A DNA stretch of 48,753 nt from Bacteroidales bacterium (GTDB lineage Bacteria; Bacteroidota; Bacteroidia; Bacteroidales; Muribaculaceae). The stretch spans positions 72,650 through 121,402 of the forward strand of contig JAAVFG010000017.1 of assembly GCA_014800895.1 (NCBI GenBank), written 5' to 3'. Below the pieces are notes generated by a model that did not search any database, was not told where the DNA came from, and saw nothing but the letters and a program-made list of their open reading frames with translations. The stretch's first letter is position 1. Each line of letters starts with the position of its first letter. The position numbers were made by a program, and so were the translations under genes. Of this stretch, positions 1 through 8,161 are shown one piece after another.

Positions 1-518
1 CCGGATTTATCCGCTGTTTTTGACCAGAACATATGCTCTTCGTCAATAATTGCGACTATCGGCAATCCGTTTTGCTCCTGGGTTTTACGACATATTTCAA
101 AAAGCGAAGCACTTGCCTCACTCTCACGCGCCATAATGTTCTTATCTTTATTGACGCTCTCCCAGTTCACAAAGAGTATTTCTCCGGGCTGGATGCCCTC
201 ACTCTGTTCAAGGTCATCAAACATTACAGGACGCAGTTCACGACCATGAGAGAAGGCTTCTTTCAACTTCATATAGCTTTGCAAGTGCAATTTACGGGGA
301 GCGAACCATATAAAGGCGACATCCTCATAGCGATTGGTACCGTCTGATTTTAGAGTATCAACGATATTGGCAAGTGTCTGACAAGCCATAACAGTCTTAC
401 CGGAACCTGTGGGAGCTTCAAACACGACTTTCCTGCGCGAACCACCTTCATTAAGCAAGCCTACGACCTTTTTGGTCAAATCCTTGACAGCATCTTGCTG
501 ATATGCAAAATCTTTCAT
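1..518 (-). CDS. Type III restriction enzyme, Res (helicase/endonuclease) subunit, N-terminal part, cut by window edge
   Basis: The first 172 codons of a superfamily 2 helicase are visible and the gene runs off the left edge. Walker A is APTGSGKT at residues 35-42 and a DEEH box (motif II, variant of DEAH) lies near residue 160. The gene starts with ATG inside the stop of the upstream methyltransferase gene (ATGA overlap at 515-518), the usual mod-res translational coupling of type III systems. Res subunits are usually 900-1000 aa and use ATP hydrolysis to translocate or switch on DNA before cleaving; they need Mod for recognition. Because mod is frame-broken here, Res would be expected to be inactive for restriction. 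The type III assignment rests on the neighbouring Mod; an isolated N-terminus alone could also be another DEAD-box protein. Confidence 0.85.
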   Translation of the reverse strand, partial: MKDFAYQQDAVKDLTKKVVGLLNEGGSRRKVVFEAPTGSGKTVMACQTLANIVDTLKSDGTNRYEDVAFIWFAPRKLHLQSYMKLKEAFSHGRELRPVMFDDLEQSEGIQPGEILFVNWESVNKDKNIMARESEASASLFEICRKTQEQNGLPIVAIIDEEHMFWSKTADKS

Positions 519-2400
519 TCTTCGCCTCCTTCCTCTTCAAAGTCAAACAAGTTTTCAGCCACGCGCTCCTCTTTAGCCTCTTTATCAGGATTGAGCAATG
601 TGTTTTTAGGTTTCGGAAGGACACGTTTGTAAGCATTATATATAGCTGCCGGAAGAGCTGTCAGACGTACTTTCTCGCTGACACTTTCAAATTCCACATT
701 CCATGCGTCATTGCCCGGTGAGAATACATAGACGATTATAGGATTTTCTACATCCATAACCTCTATTGCATTGATCAAGCCGTAGATAGCTTCTTCGTTG
801 TAGACTATGAGCATCTGCTTCTTTCCGTCGGCAAAGTAGCGGAAACCATTTTCCAACGTCGGCATTTCTCCGAACATATCATGCTCAGTATAAAGATTCT
901 CTTTTATGCAGAGCATATCCGAAGATAGCAACATTAATCGACGCATATTCTGGGGAGTACGGCGACGACCAACGAAGTCCGTGCGATAGTAACGTAGATT
1001 GTTGTCATGAAGACCCTCTACATATTCGCCATTAGGTTTCGTATAGCCCTCAATCACGCGCTTATTGCGCTCGTAAGTCACATTCTCGCAAATACCGTTT
1101 TCGTTGTTGGTACAGAGAATACACTGACGCTTGCCTCCATCCTCTGCGTTCAACTGCATAACTGCATGGAGTGTTGTGCCTGAGCCAGCAAAGAAATCTA
1201 GAATGGTTTTAAATTTTATTGTTGACAATAAGTATTTCAACAATCCCAACGGCTTTGGATTATTAAAAGGCACTATTCCGTCAAATAAATCCGAATTCTC
1301 CAAATTTCCCATTTGGTTTATGGGTTCTAGGATTAGGTTTGAGAACGCTCTGCCAATTTGCTCTCGCTTCTTTCCCTCATTATCCACTAATTCATAAACT
1401 TTATATTTTATTGTGTACTTTGATCCCTTACTTTTACTTGATTTCACAAACACAAGGAATCCGTTATCAAGCCCCCATTTTATTTTGCTCTTACTCCATT
1501 TCCAAATCCACCCATCATTGATATATGAACTTCTTCCATGCGGAAAAATAATTCCTCCATCCGGGGCTTCAATTCCATAATTCAATGAATCTGAATAAGA
1601 TAAGCCTCCTCTATCAAGAGTATCAAGGTAATATCTTCCTCTATCTGCTACAAATTCATCTTCTAATTTAAAACGTTTATCGTTTCTAGACGCAATATCT
1701 TTTTTCCATATTTTTTGATCCAAACACAGACGTTTATCTTTACAATAACAGATAATGCTTTCTGTAATTACGGCTATGTCTTTAGCATCATTTGCTCCTG
1801 TTTTTTTTCTCCAGTCAAATTTAGCTACGAAATTTCTTTCACCAAATAACTGATCACAAAGCAGCTTCAAATTTGCCAGCTCATTATCATCAATCGAAAT
1901 TAATATTACTCCGCGATCAGAAAGGAGTTTTTTAGCAATGCGGAGGCGGCGCGACATAAAAGACAGCCACTTTGAATGACGGTAGCTATCTTCAGTGTCT
2001 ACGAAAGAATCATTGTAGATGAAGTCTTTGTTACCGGTATTGTAAGGAGGATCTATATAGATAACATCGATTTTGCCTTCGTGAGTGTAAGTTAGGGTTG
2101 TCAGAGCCTCAAGATTATCCCCCTCAATAAGAATATGGTTAGGATAAATATTTGATTCACAGCCCGTTACCCCCCCGAATCGGCTGAAGCGGGAGCGATA
2201 ATGGCGCGGCTCTTAACCTCCTTGAGAACCGGCAGCTCAGTGCGCAGACGTTCCTCTACCTCTTCCGGTTTATCTTCCCACACCAGACCGTACGTCTTTG
2301 TCTCGTTGAGCAGTCCGAGAAGCGCAGCGCGTTCATCATCTGTCAAGCACTCAATGGTCTTGATTCTCTCTATCAATTTAGTTTTCTCAGTCGCCTTCAT
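515..2400 (-). pseudogene. Type III DNA methyltransferase (Mod), frame broken at a G7 tract; candidate phase-variable gene in OFF state
   Basis: Beta-class adenine-type methyltransferase, the recognition and modification subunit of a type III system. The first 77 codons (2400 down to 2170) read into a TAA directly after a run of seven G. The rest of the protein lies in the other frame, and adding one G rejoins them into 628 aa, the normal Mod length. In the rejoined protein the catalytic DPPYNTG motif is at 117-123 and the AdoMet-binding FAGSG is at about 404-408, the beta-class order. Losing a G instead gives a stop four codons later. As written, only the 77-aa stub or an internally started 480-aa piece (from 1957) lacking DPPY could be made. 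The centre (about 1200-1860) is clearly more AT-rich than the ends and should be the target-recognition region. A sequencing error in the homopolymer is the main alternative to phase variation. Confidence 0.85.
2170..2176 (-). repeat. Homopolymer G7 (C7 on plus strand) at the mod frame break
   Basis: Seven G on the coding strand at codons 75-77 of mod, followed at once by an in-frame TAA. Eight G would give the full-length frame; six G would give a different early stop. This is the geometry of a slipped-strand ON/OFF switch, although seven is short compared with classic phase-variable tracts. Confidence 0.8.
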
Positions 2401-2540
2401 TATGGCAAGTTTAATCTTTCATAAAAAGAAGAAAACACCCTCATAGCATCTGAAGGCCGACCAAAGCCTGTAACGACTACAAGGATGTTCCAAAAGTTTT
2501 TCGGCTCGCGCCGTATCTCTCTCTGTTCTAATTGGTCATT
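2400..2540 (-). pseudogene. C-terminal remnant of an unidentified gene upstream of mod
   Basis: An open frame of 46 codons without a usable start codon near its 5' end begins just after an in-frame TAA at 2541-2543 and ends in TAA at 2400-2402, overlapping the mod ATG as TAATG. The peptide looks like real protein (hydrophobic core NILVVVTGFG followed by RPSDAMRVF and an amphipathic end), not random translation. The stop/start overlap suggests it is the tail of a gene once cotranslated with mod. I do not recognise the family; type III and similar loci often carry an extra upstream gene. It could also be chance coding. Confidence 0.4.
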
Positions 2541-2583
2541 TTACAGATTTATGTAGCTTTCAAATGCAAAAATAACAATTTTT

Positions 2584-2623
2584 TTGATAATATAAGATAG
2601 ATATATTGATAATATAAGATAGA
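2584..2623. repeat. Tandem AT-rich 22-bp repeat, two copies
   Basis: The 18-base string TTGATAATATAAGATAGA occurs at 2584-2601 and again at 2606-2623, spaced by four A/T bases (22-bp period). It lies between the truncated restriction locus and the RNA unit. No function is evident; it could be a regulator site pair or a deletion scar. Confidence 0.6.
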
Positions 2624-2701
2624 CATAGAGGAAAGATTATACTTTATTCGGCTCTTTCATCCCTTGTTAATAAATAAGGATGCCATTCCACTCCCTCTTG
2701 C

Positions 2702-2709
2702 TAACTTTG
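2702..2709 (+). promoter_or_regulatory. Bacteroidetes -7 promoter element (TAACTTTG) of the structured RNA unit
   Basis: TAACTTTG matches the Bacteroidetes -7 consensus TAnnTTTG. No TTG is found at the ideal -33 spacing, so the match is half of a promoter. Start of transcription would be near 2715. It precedes a gene-free, highly structured stretch that ends in a strong terminator. Confidence 0.55.
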
Positions 2710-2714
2710 CATTG

Positions 2715-3054
2715 CATTCCTGACAAGAGTGTTTCCTTCGTCAGTATTTCCTTTCTTCCCTAATATTGCCGTCGGATAAAGAGTACTATGACATTTTGAT
2801 AAACCGTCCAGAGATTCTTTAGCTAATCCCGGTAGTCAGGCTCCCCAATACTGGACGGGGCGGGTATTCAGGTTTCAAACCCTCCTTAATCTCCTTTCGC
2901 GATCCCTTTACGTATTGATTATCGACATGGCTGAAATGCTGAACTCGCTATACACCCCCCGTATCTCACCTCAGGTGAGTTACCCTATAAGAAGTTGTTT
3001 AAACAACTTCAAAGGCTCAAAGTGCACTTCATAATGCCGCTTTGAGCCTTTTTT
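2715..3054 (+). ncRNA. Structured non-coding RNA, candidate 6S RNA (Bacteroidales-1 type)
   Basis: There is no credible ORF here, but nested long-range pairings form a rod: CAGTATTTC (2742-2750) with GAAATGCTG (2933-2941); GCC and GTCG (2768-2774) plus ATAA with TTATCGAC and GGC (2919-2931); CCGTCCAG (2804-2811) with CTGGACGG (2851-2858). A 17-nt one-sided bulge sits between the outer stems. A CTCACC/GGTGAG hairpin (2965-2979), a 20-nt perfect palindrome (2991-3010) and a terminator follow. The unit has a -7 element on one side and a terminator on the other. Known 6S RNAs are rods of about 180-200 nt with a central bubble that binds RNA polymerase, and a Bacteroidales-specific RNA described by its promoter and terminator (Bacteroidales-1) has been linked to 6S. 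Sequence identity to those was not tested, so the name is inference; the exact ends are uncertain. Confidence 0.45.
3011..3054 (+). terminator. Rho-independent terminator of the structured RNA
   Basis: A perfect 12-bp stem (AAAGGCTCAAAG at 3011-3022 with CTTTGAGCCTTT at 3040-3051) and a 17-nt loop run into a T tract. It is directly preceded by the palindrome at 2991-3010. Confidence 0.85.
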
Positions 3055-3271
3055 ATTATCTCAACTTTCGCAAGCGTCAAGCTGAGGATTATGAGTTGAG
3101 AAGTAATTTTGCGTTGCAAGGTTGCCCTATGGGTGGAAAGGGTGGTCTATTCCACCTATAACGTAAGCATTATCTCCACTAATCTACAAGATGAAGTTGA
3201 GCTAATGCTTACAGTTGACTTTACGATAGGGTTAATAAATTGTAAAAAGGAGAGAAAAAAGGGGAGGGATT

Positions 3272-3301
3272 TTGTGATGTGAAAAAAAAGTATTATTTTT
3301 G
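3272..3301 (+). promoter_or_regulatory. Promoter of the rplM operon
   Basis: TTG at 3272-3274 and TATTTTTG at 3294-3301 are 19 nt apart, matching the Bacteroidetes housekeeping promoter. Transcription would start near 3307, giving a leader of about 105 nt. Confidence 0.75.
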
Positions 3302-3307
3302 CGAGCC

Positions 3308-3412
3308 GATTATATCCAGTTACAATCGCCAAGCGGTGCCCCGGCGAGGGTTTTGGCCGACCCCAAAGGAAGGGCCGCAGGCATAATAACTAATTAAATT
3401 TAAAGAATTAAA
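3308..3412 (+). promoter_or_regulatory. 5' leader of rplM-rpsI, possible ribosomal-protein autoregulatory structure
   Basis: The leader begins with a GC-rich, self-complementary block (about 3330-3380, rich in GGCC/GGGTT/CCCC runs) that contrasts with the AT-rich sequence next to the start codon. Ribosomal-protein operons often carry leaders bound by one of their own products. No published family is recognised here. Confidence 0.35.
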
Positions 3413-3892
3413 GTGGATACATTAAGCTACAAAACTTTATCAGCCACCCCTGAGACAATCCAGAAAAACTGGGTGGTAATTGATGCATCCGGTCTCGTAT
3501 TAGGTCGTGTATGCTCAGAGATCGCAAAGATTCTGCGCGGCAAGAACAAACCTTCATTCACTCCCAACCTTGACTGCGGCGACAACGTAATCGTTATCAA
3601 CGCAGACAAAGTGGTGCTCAATGGCGAGAAGATGTCAAAGCGTGAGTACCTCCGTTATACAGGCTATCCCGGTGGTCAGCGTTCTTTCACACCCGCTGAC
3701 CTTATGGAGAAGAGCTACAAGAAGACAGTGAAGGCAGGTCGCCATCCTCTCTTCATCAAGGTGGTGAAGGGTATGCTTCCCAAGACTAAGCTTGGCGCAG
3801 CACAGCTCAACAACCTTTATGTATATAATGGCAGCGAGCATCCTTTCGAGGCAATGAATCCGACTGTAATCGATCTCAAAATTAAGAAATAA
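3413..3892 (+). CDS. rplM: 50S ribosomal protein L13
   Basis: Ribosomal large-subunit protein L13, 159 aa, slightly longer than the usual 142-150 because of an N-terminal extension of about 15 residues that is common in Bacteroidetes. The L13 signature is visible as WVVIDASGLVLGRVCSEIA near the N-terminus, GDNVIVINADKV in the middle, and the PGG and AVKGMLPK-like (VVKGMLPKTKLG) segments. The start is GTG at 3413; no in-frame ATG fits the family better. It is first in a four-gene translation operon with rpsI five bases downstream, and is driven by the promoter at 3272-3301. Codon use is strongly biased, as expected for a highly expressed gene. Confidence 0.97.
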   Translation: MDTLSYKTLSATPETIQKNWVVIDASGLVLGRVCSEIAKILRGKNKPSFTPNLDCGDNVIVINADKVVLNGEKMSKREYLRYTGYPGGQRSFTPADLMEKSYKKTVKAGRHPLFIKVVKGMLPKTKLGAAQLNNLYVYNGSEHPFEAMNPTVIDLKIKK

Positions 3893-3897
3893 GGAAG

Positions 3898-4284
3898 ATG
3901 GAAAAAATTAATGCAATTGGCCGCCGTAAGGCAGCTGTAGCCCGTGTTTATCTTACAGAGGGTAGCGGTAACATCGTAATCGACAAGCGTGCGCTCGATG
4001 TATATTTTCCCTCTTCAATCCTTCAGTATGTCGTAAAACAGCCTCTCCACACTCTTGACTGTGTAGAGAAATACGACATCGTAGCTCACGTAGACGGCGG
4101 TGGCTATAAAGGTCAGGCTGAGGCTCTCCGCCTCGCGATCGCCCGCGCTCTCGTGAAAATCAACCCTGAAGACAAACCCGCCCTTCGTGCTGAAGGCTTC
4201 ATGACTCGCGACCCCCGTGCCGTTGAGCGTAAGAAACCCGGTCAGCCCAAGGCTCGTAAGCGCTTCCAGTTCAGCAAGCGTTAA
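3898..4284 (+). CDS. rpsI: 30S ribosomal protein S9
   Basis: Small-subunit protein S9, 128 aa, the normal length. It starts with INAIGRRKAAVARVYL, has the conserved GGGYKGQAEALRLAIARAL core, and ends in the basic tail KARKRFQFSKR. In the ribosome that tail reaches the P-site tRNA anticodon loop. It lies five bases after rplM, the almost universal rplM-rpsI pairing, and is followed by a 162-nt spacer before rpsB. Confidence 0.98.
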   Translation: MEKINAIGRRKAAVARVYLTEGSGNIVIDKRALDVYFPSSILQYVVKQPLHTLDCVEKYDIVAHVDGGGYKGQAEALRLAIARALVKINPEDKPALRAEGFMTRDPRAVERKKPGQPKARKRFQFSKR

Positions 4285-4368
4285 TCCTGACAGAATATTT
4301 TTCTTCAAGATTATCGGCACTGAACATCCTTTTCTCTCCCCATGCTTTCTCCTCAGTGTTTAGTATCT

Positions 4369-4405
4369 AAACCGCCGAGATGGACACGTTCCCTACTGGA
4401 CGGTT
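4369..4405 (+). promoter_or_regulatory. Stem-loop in the rpsI-rpsB spacer, possible rpsB leader element
   Basis: AACCG at 4369-4373 pairs with CGGTT at 4401-4405 around a partly complementary loop, and a small TTTAGTATCTAAA hairpin lies just upstream. No TAnnTTTG element is seen in the spacer, so rpsB may be read from upstream with this structure acting as a leader or processing site. This is inference from base pairing only. Confidence 0.3.
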
Positions 4406-4446
4406 GTAAAATCAGAAGAACGTAAACAAAAATCAAAAAGAAAATA

Positions 4447-5280
4447 ATGGCAACACCATCATTTGATCAGCTCCTTGAAGCCGGATGTCATTTCGGTCAC
4501 CTCAAACGCAAATGGAACCCCGCAATGGCTCCCTATATCTTCATGGAGCGCAATGGTATCCACATCATTGATCTTTATAAGACAGCAGCTAAAATCGAAG
4601 AGGCTTCTGCCGCACTCCGCCAGATCGCCAAGAGCGGTAAGAAAGTGCTTTTCGTAGCTACTAAGAAACAGGCCAAAGAAGCTATCGCCAACAAAGCAAA
4701 AGAGATCAACATGCCTTATGTGATCGAGCGCTGGCCCGGCGGTATGCTCACCAACTTCCCCACTATCCGCAAAGCAATCAAGAAGATGACTACTATCGAC
4801 AAGATGCTTAAGGATGGCACATTCGACAACCTCTCAAAGCGTGAGAAGCTTCAGATCACTCGTCAGCGCGCTAAGCTTGAGAAGAACCTTGGCTCTATCG
4901 CAGACCTCGGTCGTCTTCCCTCTGCTCTTTTCGTAGTTGACGTTATGAAAGAACACATCGCGGTAGCAGAGGCTAAGCGTCTCGGTATCCCCGTGTTCGC
5001 AATCGTTGATACTAACTCTAATCCTGAGGATGTTGATTATGTAATCCCCGCAAACGACGATGCTTCAAAGAGCATCGAGGTAATTCTTGAGGCTGTATGC
5101 GGCGCAATGGCTGAAGGTCTCGAGGAGCGCAAGGTAGAGAAAGTTGACGCTGAGGAGAAAGAGGATGCTGATGCCCCCGCAGCAGGCAAACGCCGCCGCG
5201 TACGTCGCAACGAAGAGCGCGCCGCTGCTCCCGTTGAGGCTGAGGTTGAAGTAAAGGAAGAGGTAAAAGAGGCTGAGTAA
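4447..5280 (+). CDS. rpsB: 30S ribosomal protein S2
   Basis: Small-subunit protein S2, 277 aa. The N-terminal signature LLEAGCHFGHLKRKWNPAM is clear, followed by the family core including ERWPGGMLTNFPTIRKAIKK and ADLGRLPSALFVVDV...AVAEAKRLGIPVFAIVDTNS. After the globular domain (about residue 225) there is a charged low-complexity tail with an RRRVRRNEER basic patch between acidic segments ending in EVKEAE, longer than in E. coli (241 aa) and usual for Bacteroidetes. It is followed by a terminator-like hairpin before tsf, so S2 and EF-Ts levels may be partly uncoupled. Confidence 0.98.
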   Translation: MATPSFDQLLEAGCHFGHLKRKWNPAMAPYIFMERNGIHIIDLYKTAAKIEEASAALRQIAKSGKKVLFVATKKQAKEAIANKAKEINMPYVIERWPGGMLTNFPTIRKAIKKMTTIDKMLKDGTFDNLSKREKLQITRQRAKLEKNLGSIADLGRLPSALFVVDVMKEHIAVAEAKRLGIPVFAIVDTNSNPEDVDYVIPANDDASKSIEVILEAVCGAMAEGLEERKVEKVDAEEKEDADAPAAGKRRRVRRNEERAAAPVEAEVEVKEEVKEAE

Positions 5281-5295
5281 TCAGACATTTCCTTT

Positions 5296-5348
5296 AAGCG
5301 GCTTTCCTTCGTATAGAACATATATAAGGATAGCCGCTTTTTCTTTTT
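5296..5348 (+). terminator. Terminator or attenuator between rpsB and tsf
   Basis: AAGCGGCT (5296-5303) pairs with AGCCGCTT (5332-5339), followed by a T-rich tract. It falls inside an operon that is usually cotranscribed, so partial termination is plausible. Confidence 0.7.
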
Positions 5349-5390
5349 GAAAACATTTTCATAAAATAAATATAAAAAGCCCGAATAAAA

Positions 5391-6383
5391 ATGGCAGTAA
5401 GCATAGAAGATATCAAGAAATTACGCCACATGACCGGTGCCGGCATGATGGACTGTAAGAACGCTCTTGCTGAGACTGATGGCGACATCCAGGCAGCAAT
5501 CGAGATCATCCGTAAGAAAGGTCAGGCAGTAGCCGCTAAGCGTGAGGACCGTCAGGCATCTGAGGGTTGTGTGCTTTCAGGTGTTAAGCCCGGTTTCGCA
5601 GCTATCGTAGCTCTTAAGTGTGAGACTGACTTCGTTGCGAAGAATGAATCATTCCGCAAGCTTACTCAGGAGATTCTCAACGTAGCTCTTGCAGCCGGCG
5701 CAAAGACTCTTGATGAGGTTAAGAAGCTTGACATGGATGGTCGCACAGTTGAGGAGCACATCACTGACGAGATCGGTAAGACAGGTGAGAAGATGGAGCT
5801 CGGCGCTTACGAGTGCATCGAGGCAGCTTCAGTAGCTGGTTACGATCACCTCGGCAATAAGCTCGCAACTATCGTAGGTTTCAACCTTGAGGATGTTCCC
5901 GCAGAGGTAGGTAAGGAGATCGCGATGCAGGTAGCAGCGATGAATCCTGTGGCAGTAGCTCGTGAGGACGTTCCCGCTGAGCTTATCGAGGAGGAGAAGA
6001 ACGTTGCAATCGAGAAGACAAAACAGGAGCAGGTGCTCAAGGCAGTAGAGGGCGCTCTTCGCAAGGCAGGTCTCAACCCCAACCACTTCGACACTGATGA
6101 TCACATCTCTTCAAACGTTACAAAGGGATGGATCACAGAAGAAGAGGCTGCCAAGGGTCGCGCTATCATCGCTGAAGTATCAGAGCAGAAAGCTGCTAAT
6201 CTCCCCGAGCAGATGATAGAGAACATCGTTAAGGGTCGTATCAACAAATATTACAAGGAGAACTGTCTTCTTGAGCAGGCTTACACCCGTGACGCTTCTC
6301 TTACAGTTGGTCAGTATCTTGACAAGGAGAAGAAAGGTCTCGTAGTTGTCGGCTTCAAGCGTGTAAACCTCAACGAGGACTAA
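5391..6383 (+). CDS. tsf: Elongation factor Ts
   Basis: EF-Ts, 330 aa, the nucleotide exchange factor that releases GDP from EF-Tu. The N-terminal UBA-like domain is typical (IKKLRHMTGAGMMDCKNAL, residues 8-26), followed by AIEIIRKKG and the TDFVAKNE motif (about 80-87) that contacts EF-Tu. The protein is longer than the 283-aa E. coli form. The C-terminus carries the C-terminal dimerisation region (NIVKGRINKYYKENCLLEQ). It is the last gene of the translation operon and is closed by the terminator at 6417-6450. Confidence 0.97.
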   Translation: MAVSIEDIKKLRHMTGAGMMDCKNALAETDGDIQAAIEIIRKKGQAVAAKREDRQASEGCVLSGVKPGFAAIVALKCETDFVAKNESFRKLTQEILNVALAAGAKTLDEVKKLDMDGRTVEEHITDEIGKTGEKMELGAYECIEAASVAGYDHLGNKLATIVGFNLEDVPAEVGKEIAMQVAAMNPVAVAREDVPAELIEEEKNVAIEKTKQEQVLKAVEGALRKAGLNPNHFDTDDHISSNVTKGWITEEEAAKGRAIIAEVSEQKAANLPEQMIENIVKGRINKYYKENCLLEQAYTRDASLTVGQYLDKEKKGLVVVGFKRVNLNED

Positions 6384-6416
6384 TTAAGAGGATAGTATAA
6401 ATATATACTTAAAACG

Positions 6417-6450
6417 GCGGCTTCCTGTCTCTACAGGAAGCCGCTTCTTT
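6417..6450 (+). terminator. Rho-independent terminator after tsf
   Basis: A perfect 12-bp stem (GCGGCTTCCTGT at 6417-6428 with ACAGGAAGCCGC at 6433-6444) and a 4-nt loop, then a T-rich run. Confidence 0.9.
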
Positions 6451-6524
6451 ATATAATCACTTCACATGGGGAGCAGGTGGGAGTGATCAATTATTACAAA
6501 CGAATAGAATAAAACGGATGAGAT

Positions 6525-6563
6525 AGAAAAAATCGCCCGCTACCTTTACAATAGCGGGCGATT
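6525..6563 (-). terminator. Rho-independent terminator after eno
   Basis: On the minus strand AATCGCCCGCTA pairs with TAGCGGGCGATT (plus positions 6552-6563 and 6531-6542) and is followed by TTTTTT. It closes the enolase transcript and faces the tsf terminator. Confidence 0.9.
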
Positions 6564-6611
6564 GAGTCATTATCTTTATTGTAACGCTGTAATAGCGAGT
6601 GTTAAGATATC

Positions 6612-7919
<1,308 letters not shown>

Positions 7920-8001
7920 TTAAAATAAATATAAGTATTTATTAAATGTGTATTTCTATCTATTGAATCGGATGGGGCACCGTGTGCCTCTCTTTTCAGT
8001 G

Positions 8002-8009
8002 CAAAGATA
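8002..8009 (-). promoter_or_regulatory. -7 promoter element of eno (TATCTTTG)
   Basis: TATCTTTG on the minus strand fits TAnnTTTG. A matching TTG at the usual -33 distance is not seen. The transcript leader would be about 80 nt. Confidence 0.6.
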
Positions 8010-8046
8010 GCAATAATTTCATTAATGAGGGGTATATTTAATACAA

Positions 8047-8076
8047 AAAATGTTAACACCGCAGTGTTAACATTTT
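8047..8076 (-). terminator. Terminator downstream of the C10 protease gene
   Basis: A perfect 13-bp stem (AAAATGTTAACAC at 8047-8059 with GTGTTAACATTTT at 8064-8076) and a 4-nt loop; on the minus strand the stem runs directly into TTTTTT. Confidence 0.8.
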
Positions 8077-8161
8077 CTATTTCGATAGCTCAGTTATAAA
8101 ATCAGTTTTGACAAGCTATACAAAGGCTTTTATCGCTATCCCGGGAGTTATCTCCGCCCGA

